Shown here: piece after piece, positions 12,801 to 24,620 of the stretch | Numbering within the stretch: the first letter of the stretch is position 1 | Layout: every line of letters begins with the position of its first letter | Assembly: GCA_037013685.1 (NCBI GenBank) | Contig: CM072895.1 | Coordinates: 8,964,463-9,028,462, forward strand | DNA: 64,000 bases | Direction of reading: 5' to 3' | Origin: Acridotheres tristis | Taxonomy: Eukaryota; Chordata; Aves; Passeriformes; Sturnidae | Notes under the pieces: model-generated | Told to the model about the DNA's origin: nothing | Seen by the model: only the letters and a program-made list of their open reading frames with translations | Database searches by the model: none | Program-made: the position numbers and the translations under genes

Positions 12801-15270
12801 TCACATTGGAATGTGTTTGCTTTGGGAGAGATTGTGTGCTTTGCTGGTGGGCTCAGAGGACAGATAAAAGCCAGTGCCCAGCTCTGCAGAGCAGTTTGTA
12901 GTGAGGTGAATGAACTCATTAATAAAAGATTCCTTTAAAAAGTAGGGTGCTATGCAAACCTGATGTAGATTAGACTTTTTGCGGGGTAAGTGGAGTTCAA
13001 GCATGACCAGATACAGCTCAGCTCTGTTTCATGCTACTTCCTGCCCCTGGGAAAACTTTCTGATGCCAGCTGGGACAAGCTGAGAGAGTGCAAAAACCAT
13101 ACAGACCAGGCTTGGAGGGGTGGATATCTTACAAAATGCAGAGAATGCCCAGATTTTCAGACAACTGTGAGGCAACAGGTCACACGGATGCTCTGTGACA
13201 CTGGAGCACTGGAGCTGCATGAGAAATTCTAGCCAAAAAAAAGGATGGAAATGTTTTGCTGCAAAACTTTACTGATATATGCAAGGAAAAGGGGAAGGGA
13301 TTATATTAAAAACTGACAAACAAGCAAGCAAGCAGATTCCTGTCTGGAACTACATCATCAGTCTGCCAGACCCCACTTCTCTTTCACTGCCATGGGAATC
13401 CTTCTGTTCCCATGAATGATGACTGAAAGGTTCTTCTTGCAAACAGCTCTCTGAATTCAATGGATGACTTCAGATTAACTTTAAATTTAGAAGTTTAACT
13501 TATTGATGTTGGCAGCTAGAACATGGCCATGGAAGAGAGGTATGAGGAAGAAAAGGAGGTGCTATGTTTAAAATAAAGAAAAGTCTTCCAGCTGCCAAAA
13601 GCACAGTCAGTGGAGGGATGTGGTGGTGGTTCCAGATGGTCCAATATGCTGAGTATAATGGATACAGTTTAAAACAAGAATTGGGGGTGCCAGTATGTAT
13701 TTAACAGTTAACATGTAAGATTTTTGTGTTAGGAACCATACTAGAGACGAAGAGAGCTTGAGAGAAGACTCTGGTGTGAGTCATCTCAGAGCCTGCTGAA
13801 ATCCTGGTGCTGGCACTGATCAGGGCTCAGATTTTAAGGGCAGACTCATGAGCCAGGCATCCAGAGCTCTGCCACCAGATGAGCAAGTGAAGAAAACCTC
13901 ACCCAACCAACACAGTCTTGAGGAATGGCACATTTCAAAAACACGCTGGGAAATATTTCCACACCGCTGAAAGCATTTGCTTGGAGGTCTCACTCTGGGT
14001 CCATCATTGCTGTCAGGTATTGCAACTCCAAAATAAATGTAATGGTCCTCAGTTAAATCATCCTGCCTCTAGATTAAGGGTTACACTGAGCAGCTCTGTC
14101 CTGTAGACTAAATATCCTCTCATAAATGCATTCTGGCATCAGAGATTTCCGTAGGTGGGTGGCTTTGACAGAAATTCATGCTAAGTCCAGAGCCAAACAC
14201 TGTGAGAAAAGCTGTCCCAAACACCCATTGTCCTTTGCAAAAATAACAGAAAATTGATCATTCTCCACCCCAAAACCACAGCGTTCCTCAAGCCTAATTC
14301 CCCAGGGCAGCCCAAGTGCTGCTCTTTAAGCCTGTGCTGCTCAAAGACAGGTCAAGGACTGCAGCTGGGAGGGGCTGAGTAGAGGTGCTGCCCCAGGGCT
14401 GCCAGGAAATTTGGGTCCTTGAGGCTCAAAGTGAGCAGTGAGAGCTGTGGGTTCAGCAGAGCACATGGATCCCCAGCCCAGGTAAAAAGGTTGAAACCCC
14501 AGAGCACTGCCCCGAGGGTAGCCTTTAACCTCTGCATCTCTCATTTTTCACTTGTGCTGGAGCAGTCCAAGCAGCAGCAGCAGCAGCACTCCAACAGAGG
14601 GATCAGCCTCTGCATTCCCACATGCTCAGGTCTGGCACCAGGGCTGCAGCAGGTCAGGCCCAGATGTGATCTGTAGCATGGCCTGTGACAGGTTATTTAT
14701 CCTTTAGGCTATCAGTGACTCGTATGATATTAATTCTTCCTAAAAGTTGTGTGCTTTGTGCAAGGATGGGACTTGGCTGCTGCAAAGAAATTGCTTTAGG
14801 TTACAGCAAAACCAGTAAAATAACTCCAAAATTATCCCAAAAAATACAGTGCTGATGTACAGCAAGACTTTATTTATGTCATATACAATTAGATTTGTTT
14901 TCCACCTTTTGACAGAAGCGTTTCAGCCCAGGGTAAGAACGAAACACACACAAGCAGCGTGATGCCACAGCCAGAAGCATTCCCATCATCCAGGAAAGAA
15001 AGGGCTCTTACATTGTGAAAGGGAGCCTCCTGTTGTCTTCTGACTGGCATTTTCTGGCCAGCTGAAAAGTAAAATAACCCTTCCTTTATGTTTTCAATAC
15101 TGTGATCTGATGGCTAAATGGATTTTTAGCACAAAGCATAATTTTCTCTTTTGGTTTTGCTCATCACTTAATGGAAAGGCCCCATAACATTCTGCTTACA
15201 TCCCAAACAGTGGCTGCTCAGCAGAAGTGGAAAACATGTTGTCTTATAGCCTTGCAGTCATGTAGTCATA
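9881..15270. other. unique non-coding DNA
   Basis: Nothing recognisable as a gene. Short simple repeats occur: (GAT)n at 11518-11530 and (GCA)6 at 14571-14588. Several open frames of 60-100 codons on both strands lack supporting splice or domain evidence. Confidence 0.5.
14571..14588. repeat. (GCA)6 short microsatellite
   Basis: Six uninterrupted GCA triplets in unique DNA. In one frame this would encode glutamine, but the surrounding frame has no support as an exon. Confidence 0.9.
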
Positions 15271-15271
15271 T

Positions 15272-15272
<1 letters not shown>

Positions 15273-15340
<68 letters not shown>

Positions 15341-15401
15341 GTAACTGCTATTATTCTTATTGTTGTTATTATTATTGTTGGTTTTATTATTATTATTTCA
15401 G
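15273..15401. repeat. (AAT)n array followed by an inverted (ATT)n array
   Basis: About 68 bp of perfect AAT triplets (15273-15340) are followed after a few bases by an interrupted ATT/GTT tract (15348-15398). The two halves are partly complementary and could form a long hairpin or cruciform. The tract ends in a T-rich stretch and CAG, which mimics a splice acceptor, but no credible exon follows. Confidence 0.93.
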
Positions 15402-18400
15402 TGCAGCTGGCTGGCTGCCTGAAGCTGCTGCAGGCTCACATTGGACAGGCAGTTCCCAAAGTCTAGCTGCTGGAAGGCAACACCAGTTTTCACTCAATGC
15501 ACATTTCACCCCTGCTCACATTTTGCTGGCAGGAGGGCACAGTGTCCCAGTTCCCCGGAGTTCAGCTCCAGACCAGTAATTCTCATTGCACTGGGCAGCA
15601 GGTGACCTGAGAGCAAAGCCACTCTACCCCAAAGGTGCCATGTAACCTTTTGATCACTCCTTTCTTGCTTTGCATTAGGCACTTGTGGCACTCTGGAACT
15701 GGCTCCTAAACTACTGAAGTCATGTGCAGCTTTAGGCATGGAGCACATTGGAGCACTGAGGTCACAGTGAGGGACAAGAGCAGCAGTGACCCTGACTGGG
15801 GCTGAACTCTGCCCTGGGGTGATGGCCACCAAAGGCTGAGGAGCAGCAGCAGCTGGGTATGAATGCAAAGGGGGGGGAAGCAGAGGATTTGGGTGCTCTG
15901 GGACATTCCCATGAGAACAGAACCCCAAACCTTACCTCGTGTACACAAAGGGATTCTCTAGGGACAACCTGCAGTGCAGCAGTGCAGCTGCCAGGGGTGA
16001 CACATGTCAGGGCACAGAGCAGGGTGGTGGTGGGGACAGACTGGGGGCTTACAAGGACACACATCCCAGAGCATCAGCCACTTCCACACATGCTCTGCAC
16101 ATGCTCTTCAATTGTTTAGAGCTGTCTGTTTAATTTTCTTCAGCTGTCCCCATTGTAGCAGAAGCCTCCTTACTCTGAAGGGGCAACTGAATGTTGAAGT
16201 GCAACACCGCTGAAAGAGGGATAGAGAACCTCATTTTCCTTGGAAAATTCAACTAACACATCTGGCAAGGGAAGCTGCTTATTGCATGTATTTCATTATG
16301 GAAAGAAAATGCCTTTTAAAATCTAAAATCAAGAAATTGGTGGAAAGGTAATTCCTGGAAGTTAGCCGAATCTGTATCTTCCATTACTGTTGCCTATATA
16401 GAAACGTTCCTGTTTCTTTTCCCTGGTAATCACGGGTTTCATGCCAGCTTCAGCATGTGCCTGTTGGCTTCTTCAGGAGATTGATGGCTCAGATGGAACT
16501 GAGTTTATAGGCACAACCCTCCCCTGGCCAAGGCTCACCCCCCAGATGGATCCAGGTCTGTAACTCCCAGTGAAGTTCAAGGGATAGGAGGCACCAAAAT
16601 AACTTGTGAGGATCTCCATGAGGAGGATAAGCCATTTCTACCTAAACCCACTGAATGTCTCTGCTTTCACCCACTATCTGAAAGCACCTTCCCTTGGACA
16701 GTGATGGCCATACTTCAACTGGATTCCTAAAACTGAGGCTGAGCACCTTGGGGAAAGTTCAGCATCCCAAAGCTCATCACAGGATGCTGAAACGAAACCC
16801 AGCCTTGCTGCTGAAGCTGTTTCCTCCCCTGCTGCTAAAGGGCCCAGGCAGCAAACACCCCGGGACAGGTCTGCTCATTTGCCCAAAGCCAGGGCTCTGC
16901 TTCAGCTTCTCTCTTTATCCAGCACTGAAACCAGCAGCTGTGAAGTAAGACTGCTTCCTTTTTTTTAATTGTAATTATTAAGAAGGAAGTAAAACAATTC
17001 ATTGTTCGTGGGAGAATATCCCTAGAGTTTAACTACTGAAAAATCAAACAGCATTTGAAAAGCAAGACAATAAGGCTAGCTTGAACTCACAGAGCATTAG
17101 AATTGCCCTGGCAGGAACAAGTGATTCCCTGATAGATGAAATAACAACGCTGCAATTACATGAAACAATATGTAAACTGAAAATGCAGTGCCACCCTGCT
17201 ATTTGTACACCCTGTGTTCCACTGTCATCCTCTTATTGTTAGCCCTTTAAGCATTGTGTCTCTTAGGCTTTTAAATACTTCATTAACATGATTTGCCAGC
17301 AATCTTTTTGTCTTAAAGAAGAATATTTTTGTCCCACCAGGACTCTAATTAAGCCAGTTTTTAATGTAAGAAATTCAGGCTTCAGTGATATTTCCATGCT
17401 CTTGACAGTAAAACTGGGACTGTCACAGAGAAGCACCTGATACCAACAGAAAAATAACACCTGAAAAACTGATGTAAGGTGAGAAGTATACAAAAACGAA
17501 TTCTTCCCTGTGGGCAATAGTTTATGGAATATTTGTAAAGGACGATGAAGGTGAAATGGATTCACTTCTGTACTCCCACCTACGAAGCATATAGAGATGC
17601 TGCTAGAAATTAATCTCCTCTGGATCATTAAACTAGTTTTAACCCCTGAGAAAGAAATAAGTTTACTTGTTTTGATTGATGTCTTGCGGGGCACTTAAAC
17701 CAAAAAAGGATACGATGCCATTCCCCTGCAGCAGAGGAACATCCTGGCAGAGGGGAGGAGCCCGCAGCCTCCTGGCTCCTGCCTCATTCCCCCCAGACCT
17801 CCTCGCAGAACTCCTACGGCCATAGTGCCATCTAGAGACAGCCACAGACATTAAAGAGGGCTTGTGCCGAAACATTTCAGCGCTGTTTGAGGGTTTGTGG
17901 GGTCATATCCCAGCAAGGATTATTGCTTGTTATTCTGGCAGCCCTTAATTATAACCTTGGGCTCCAACACCAAACCCCACGGAGCCCAGTGCAAAGGCTT
18001 CTGCTGGGTTCACCACGAGCCAGGATTTGTCTGGTCTCACTTCCCCAGGAGGAGGATTTTATCATGATTAGCTCTTTATTAACATAAAAGTACTAACAGA
18101 GCATCCAGCACAGCAAACGGCTCTGGACACTTGTGTGTGTGTGACTCCAGGGGAAATGGTGCCCCACAAAATTAACATTACACTGTTGGAATTACTTCTG
18201 TCTTTTCCTTAAAAGCTAGTGTAGGCAGAGATGGACAACACCAATACTTGTTCTGGTATTTCAGCATCGTCATGTCCCTGTGACAACTTGAATAAAAGCA
18301 AGAATCTATGATTCTACGAGTCTAAGTTCTTTGAAGGAGCAAAAAACTGGGTTTCACAGAAGTGCAAATTTAAAATTTAGTCACACAGGAGGGAAAACTG
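15402..18400. other. unique non-coding DNA
   Basis: No exon, RNA gene or transposon that I can name. Overlapping open frames near 15.5-16.2 kb on both strands arise in moderately GC-rich sequence and have no domain content. A CTCF-like motif is listed separately. Confidence 0.45.
17824..17838 (-). promoter_or_regulatory. CTCF-like motif
   Basis: The minus strand reads TCTCTAGATGGCACT, close to the CTCF core (CCASYAGRKGGCRSY pattern), with the invariant AG..GGC positions kept and mismatches at the 5' side. Motif matches alone are weak evidence of occupancy. Confidence 0.35.
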
Positions 18401-18409
18401 GCATGTTGA

Positions 18410-18540
18410 CATTTAAAGCACTGGCCTGGTAAGGAAGATATAGGTTTAAATCCAGATTTCCAGCTGTATCATGGACACTGCTGAACCTGGGGTGTACAGA
18501 AAGCTGACAGTGATTCTTACACCCTCTTCTTATCTCTCCT
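18410..18540 (+). mobile_element. possible MIR-like SINE fragment
   Basis: A box-B-like string GGTTTAAATCC lies at 18443-18453, followed by CAG and a pyrimidine-rich stretch, in the arrangement expected of a decayed tRNA-derived SINE. The match is short and diverged, so the family assignment is tentative. Confidence 0.3.
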
Positions 18541-19960
18541 ATTTTATTTCTCTCTTTTCAGATCTCTTTGTGGCTGCTCAGTACCTCAGCCATGGCTTTC
18601 ACTTGTCATAAAAGTAATGAATAATATTAATAAAAAATATTGCAAGTGTCTCTCCATATAAGAATTATTTAAAGATTTTTCTAATACTCCCTGAAGAACA
18701 GATTTACAGACAAATTTAAGCTACTGAATCAAAGGCAAATTATAAAAATGTCATAAAGCTAAGGACAGTGAAATTGCAGGATATAAAATTGATTATCATC
18801 TTGCTACCACTGAAAAACCTCTTCTTAATCATAAAGTAAGTGGCCTCCGATTGCAAAATATCTACATTCCACTCCAGCTGGATCTCCCCAGGAGAAAGCT
18901 GGATTAAACAGAAGGCAATGAAATACAGACCTTGATCAATGTCTGCCTGAGAGCAAAATATGCATCTTTTGTATATCCCTAAAAGATTTCTCATTACTTG
19001 TGGTTATAAATTTTCTTGTGGTAGGGGTTTGAATGGAAAAGAACTTGATGGTCACTTGGAAAGAAAGGACAGTAACATCATGATCAAAATCCCACTGATG
19101 CTGGTTTTGCCAAGGAAAAGGGAGAACTGTTCTAGAGCTGATGTCTTGCCTTACAAAAAGAGATCCACAATTAAGCACCTCTGTGCATGTCTGTAGGTCA
19201 GAGTACATGGGAACATGGTATAAACTCCTGGAGATGTGATTTTTGAGCTTGTGAGCCCCACATGGGTGGACTCTGCTGTAGATGGGCATCTTGGGCATCC
19301 AAAGGTGGGCAGCTGAAGGTGGCTGGGGCTGAGAGTGGCAAATCACCCTCCTGAGAGCCCTTGGCTGCTAATGCTGGTGTTGTGGAGTCTGCAATAAAGC
19401 ACCAAAAGGCTAAAATGAAAGGTATTAAATATTTTGCTTTTCCACGTTTTTCTCATTTTAACTACATCTTGCAACCCATAGCTGAACAAATACTCCTTTT
19501 GGAAATGTCTCTCACTAAAATTCAATAGTACAAACCATCTACTTAGCAGTAACAAAGACTGTAAAGAAGACTTTAAATTATCATTTACTTGGGACTATGG
19601 GGGTTAAAGTGTCGTTAAAAACTGCTGTCTAAACAGAGGGTCTGGTCTGTCTCTTAGACAGAAATGTGAGTCATGGACTTCCATGTGTACATGCATTGAC
19701 TTTGTTCCAAAACTCACACTGAAAATTTTACAAATGTAAGAAATCAACCAAACAATACTTCCCCATGTGCAGACAGGTGATCCACAAAGAGCAATTCCTA
19801 AGTAGCAACAAAGCTACAGAGCAGATGCTGCTGCTGAATCTACCCTAAACTGAAGAGGAGCTGGAGACCCTTAAGGAAAACCCAGAGCATGACCCAGAGA
19901 TGGGTCAGAGGAACTGATGGGGCATGGAGAGACACAGGGATTGTCCTGCCCTGGCACAGA
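18541..19960. other. unique non-coding DNA
   Basis: I see no gene or clear repeat. The longest frame (18936-19346, minus) has no recognisable domain. Confidence 0.45.
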
Positions 19961-19964
19961 GACT

Positions 19965-20203
19965 TCTTGGGTTGAATCCTGCATGTTGGGTACAAGGAAG
20001 AAGATTTTACAACGAGAGTGGTGGCACACTGGCACAAATTGCCCAGAGATGTGGTGCATGCCCTGTGCCTGCAAACATTCAAGGTCAGGCTGGACCTTAA
20101 GTCACCTGATCCAGTTGAAGATGATCCTGCTCATTGCCCTTGGATGAGATGACCTTTAGAGGTCCCATCTGACCCAAACCATTCTGGGATTCTATGCAAT
20201 TCA
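19965..20203 (+). mobile_element. CR1 LINE, 3'-terminal fragment
   Basis: The element matches the CR1 3' end as I know it: GGTACAAGGAAGAAGATTTT, then GTGGCACACTGGCACAAATT, GCCCAGAGATGTGGTG, AACATTCAAGGTCAGGCTGG, GTTGAAGATGATCCTGCTCA, GATGACCTTTAGAGGTCCC, CCCAAACCATTCTGGGATTC. It ends in the family's short ATTCTATG-type terminal repeat. This is a 5'-truncated, coding-dead copy, the normal state of CR1 in bird genomes, and a main reason for calling the genome avian. Confidence 0.9.
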
Positions 20204-20431
20204 TGAGCCTCACAAGAGGAGGGCTATGAATAAAACAAGCACAGCGTACTTGCCCATTAAATCCCATGGGGTGAAGAGCCCAGGGTGGAAGATGAGGGAC
20301 CTGGAGGGAGTGGAAGCACAGCACAGTCAGAGGGGGACTGTCATCATCCTCTGCCCTGCTGGTCTGAGCCTGGCAAGAAGAGCTGTCACACTGTCCCTGG
20401 TGACCAGGCAGGGCCCCTGCCCACAGCACTG

Positions 20432-20673
20432 CTCTCACACCCTCTGCAGCAAAGCAAGGACCTGCTGCAGCATCAGAAAGGCTCTGCCTCACTCTCACAC
20501 CCTCTGCAGCAAGGCAAGGACCTGCTGCAGCATCAGAAAGGCTCTGCCTCACTCTCACACCCTCTGCAGCAAGGCAAGGACCTGCTGCAGCCACCACAAA
20601 GGCTCTGCCTCACTCTCACACCCTCTGCAGCAAGGCAAGGACCTGCTGCAGCCACCACAAAGGCTCTGCTTCA
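20432..20673. repeat. 60-bp minisatellite, four copies
   Basis: Four head-to-tail units beginning CTCTCACACCCTCTGCAGC and containing AAGGACCTGCTGCAG. The first two units are 60 bp and nearly identical. The later ones replace the CATCAG part with CCACCAC and are 61 bp. The period divisible by three keeps frames open on both strands across the early copies, which explains the 150-190 codon frames here without requiring a gene. Confidence 0.93.
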
Positions 20674-23260
20674 CCTCCTCCCCAGCTCCCCTGGGGAAAC
20701 ATCCCCCAGCACTACTCGGATCCACGAAGAGGAGCCTGGTAAGGAATAAATTCCTGCCACGTAATTTCTCCAGCACAGGGAACTAATCCAGGCCATGGAT
20801 CTGACACTCTGCCTCCCGTGCTGGAGAAGTGAGCAGAGAGCTGTGTTTTAACATTAGCTCCTGAGAATAATTTCCTGTAATTGTAAAGCGCTTTAGAGGT
20901 GCTTGTGAACTTGGGTGGATGGCTCCTAACGAAGTTGATGAATAACCCAGGACTGACTCAGCTCCTAAACAGACCCAGCACTGAAGGAGGGAATGTGGAG
21001 AAAGGTTTTGCCTTCCATTAGCAACACTATCCAAACAACTGACCCTGTCCCTGAGAGATTAGTTCACAGCAGGTGAGCTATAATCTGCTCTGATCGGCAG
21101 GCAAGGAAAGCATTCATTCCAGCTGCATTACAGCCACAGCTTTTCTTCTCTTCTTTTTTTCACACATTGTGAGTTCCCAGTGAAGGGTTCCAGCTACTAG
21201 ATCAAACAAACATTTTGCCACTTATTTGCAGAAATGGTTCTGGTCCCAAGTTGGGATGGTAATCAGTTGAAGACTGGCTGGTGGGTAACTTTTTCCCAGA
21301 ATGGCCATCAGCACTTTCTCATCTGGAAAATGCTCATTTGATAGGGATGAGGTCTTGCCCGGGGTCAGTTCTGTGCTGGGAATTTGGTGTCAATTGATGA
21401 TGCTAATCTACTAGAAATAATTATTTGTAAATTATATGGTATTACCCCTCATCTGAGATACTGAGTTGCCAACTGGAGAATATTTTTAGAAAACAGTCAC
21501 ACAGTTTCTGGTTTTTTGGTCCAGAGCCTCATGGGAAACATACAAGACACAATTAAAAGATAAGGTTAAATCCCCAGATTTGCTGCATATTAGAGCTCAT
21601 AGACTCACTTGTTACTATGGCACATGTATTTCCCTAAAACCAGTAAAGCCTTCATCATCCCACAGCCAGTAACCATCCACCCCTTTGTTCCTCTCTTTCT
21701 CTTTCCCTTTGGCCAAAAACCTCTCCTCTGTAAGGCCATTTCTCTTTCTCCACAGGTATCAATCACACTTTTCTCCTTCACAAATCTGAATAACCAAAAA
21801 AACCCAATTACATTCAGAGAGATTGTTCTCAACTAAGACTCAGTTTGAAGATGGTAATTTTTTGTTTTGTAGTGAAAAACACCTCCTGTGTTTGAAAGCT
21901 TAGCTGTTTGGGCTTAAGGGTTTTTCTTCTTTCCCACCTATACCTGCAGGCTTGATAACAGGTATCACCTCTGCCTACACAAATGGCTTTGCACTCCAAT
22001 CCCGTTAACTGCAGCAGGGGGGGTGTTCACCAGGGATGGTGCCAACCACTGGACCCAGAAGCTTCTGCGGAGCTTGTGATCCACTGAGGCTCCTTTTTCC
22101 CAGGCTGGAGTCAAAGAGACATCTCGTGGCCACAGCTTATACTGCAAAGGATTTATTTTGTGCATGGAGCATCCCTTGCATGCAGAGGGCCAAGAACTGC
22201 CTGTGATGACCAGCACTATGACTCCATTGGGCCAAGCAGCAGAGGATGCCAAAATACTGTGCACCTGATTCAGCCTCCAGCCATTCTCTGAGTGCCTTCA
22301 GAGCACGAGGAAATTTGAAATACAGGCATATTCTGTCTCTGTGCTTTTTGTTCAGACTTGTAAGTACATAAAAGAGAAACAGCTTGGCAGGGGATGGCAG
22401 AGAGCTACAGCTGAGTCACTGGGAGAAATCAGAGTGAGAAGCTGCTCACTCTCTTCCAGCACAGGACTCAGAGCCACCAGGTGAAGGTTTTGATAGCCAT
22501 GCTGAAGCAGGAAGAGGAGGAAGAGATTCCTCTTGGGCAGTAGAGGATCCAAGGGATGTTGGGAATGTATAAAGTCCACCAGGGCTAAAGGAAAAATTGC
22601 ACAAACATCAGGAAAACAGAGCTCCACTGGAGACAAGTAGCAAAAAAGGTGTAGCAGTGGTGGAAATGCCCTGTGCTGCAGTTCTGGGAGGACAGTCGGG
22701 AACACAATGTCCTTTCCCCAAGGCATCAGCCCATGGCTACCACAGGAGTCCTACACACCGTGCAGGGCAGGCACAGGTGTGACCCAGCACTTGTGGGTTT
22801 TACACTCACAACTACAGTTCCAGAGAAAACTGGCAGCATCCTAGGAGCATGGAGCAAGCTCGATCCTGACCTCCTGTCTTTGAGAGCTGTGTGGAAGGCG
22901 AGCAGTGAGAGCACATCAGCAGTGGGGAACCTCAGCTCTCAGTTTAATGTGGGTAAGGCCAGGGTCTGCATCGGGATTTTTGGGTGAACTGGGAGAAGAT
23001 TTTGTCAAGGGAAACACCCCTGGTACTGCACCATCCCTACCTACCCCAAAAACATGGCTTAGTCTTGGCTTGCTATGAAGCATCCCCTCCTGCTCCCTTG
23101 CCAGCCTGGGCCTCATCCCAAAGTCTCCCCTCTCTGGGTAGGGGAGGACAGGAGGCTGACATCTGGGTGTACCTCCTGTGTTTCTTGACATCCCCTTCTG
23201 TGTGAGGTGAAATAACCTAGAACACATTCACTTTCCAGGGTTGGAAGACCTGGTCTACCA
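20674..23260. other. unique non-coding DNA
   Basis: No exon or named repeat is recognised. The frame at 22352-22726 (minus) is hydrophobic but has no domain, splice context or known homolog that I can recall. Confidence 0.45.
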
Positions 23261-23261
23261 C

Positions 23262-23362
23262 CCAGAGCCTCTGGATTTTACAAAGATTTGTTCTTTGACC
23301 TTGTCCAAGATGCTCATTCCTTCCTTTAAGGAGTGACAAGGCTGCTCCTGACAAAGAGAAGC
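23262..23362 (+). repeat. dispersed repeat, copy 1 (possibly MIR-derived)
   Basis: This copy shares with 24505-24620, in the same orientation, the ordered blocks TGACCTTG.CCAAG, TGCT.ATTCCTTCCTTT, TGACAAGGCT and ACAAAGAGAA. The TGACCTTG.CCAAG block resembles the MIR core (TGACCTTGGGCAAGT), so both may be SINE relics. A local duplication is the alternative. Confidence 0.6.
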
Positions 23363-24504
23363 AGGCGTGAATGCTGCATGAGTGGTGTCCCAGAACTTGA
23401 GAAATAACCACCTCAGACCCACAGCCAGCTAGGAAAGGGGTTTAAATTAATCTTTGTTGGCTCCTGCTAAATGCTTCCTCCATGATTAACACCAGAGGTG
23501 ATGTTGATAGCAGGATTCATTGTCAAAATAGCTTATAAAACAATTCCATAAAACCGTGTAAATCTTGTGTTGATCTTACTTTTTACAAGGAGTCTTAAAG
23601 CCATATATCCCAGCACCATTTACAAGGTTGTTGCAGGTGTGGGACCAGCCTTAGAAATATAGCTACTACTTAAACTGTGTATTTTACGAGCCTGGGGAAA
23701 CATCCGTTTGAACAGTAAAAGGAGCTTTCCAGCCCTCTTGCTGCTTCTTTGTGCAGAGACCAAGCCATTGCCCATCAGATTTCAGCACCCCCCGAGCCAC
23801 AGCCAAGGTGCAGGGGCGGGATTGCTTTGTCAACAAATCTCAGCAAAGTTTTCCAGGATGTTGAACTTTGCCTTCAGGAGGAGCTGGTCTCCCCAAGCCC
23901 AGGTGTCACTGCAAACCACCGAGCACCCTAAAACCACTGGTCATTTGCAGCCCCCGTGGGGTTATTTTGCTGTGGGTTGCAGTCATTCTTCTGGTGAAGT
24001 TCACAGGCTATTTACTGCTGCTCTGGAGCACAAAGGAACAGGTGGAAAGGGGAAGAATGAATAGGCCAATCATGTGAATCAGATGACAGAAGGCATTTAA
24101 GTAGGCAATATATACTATAATTACGTAATAGCTATTTAATAGACATCAGGGTGAGTCTCCTGAGGATAAAGGAAAAGCCTTTAGAGACATTTCTCCTGTG
24201 AATTAAAAATTATCAGGACTTTAACCCCATATTAACAATCAAGATTACATCCCCTCCTCCACATCCTTTGAACTCTCCCCTTTCAGCTCCCAGTTCTGAG
24301 ATTGCTCAAACTACTCCCCTCATCCTTCAGTGACCACAGAATACAGGATTGATTAGGTCCCAAACTATCACATGTCTCTGCTTTTCAGGGTACATGAGCA
24401 ACCAGCTGCCACACTGCACCCAAAGAACTCTGTGCTGTGCAGCTGACACATGGGATCCACACTTATAACACTCAGAGGGAAAGGGTTGCACTTGGGTTTG
24501 AAGT

Positions 24505-24620
24505 TCAGGGGCTCTGGGTTTTAGCAGGGATTTATATACACTCTGACCTTGGCCAAGCTGCTTATTCCTTCCTTTCAGGGCTGACAAGGCTCCTCCATCT
24601 ACACACAACAAAGAGAAATA
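24505..24620 (+). repeat. dispersed repeat, copy 2 (possibly MIR-derived)
   Basis: Second copy of the element at 23262-23362, about 1.24 kb downstream and in the same orientation. It reads TGACCTTGGCCAAGCTGCTT, closer to the MIR core than copy 1. Similarity fades outside the stated limits. Confidence 0.6.

Noticed and set aside
20226..20786. 186- and 154-codon plus frames and a 166-codon minus frame with internal repeats
   Set aside because: All follow from the 60-bp minisatellite, whose period keeps frames open on both strands.
23781..23802. RE1/NRSF-like half site TTCAGCACC
   Set aside because: The left half matches but the right half (GGACAGCGCC) is absent.
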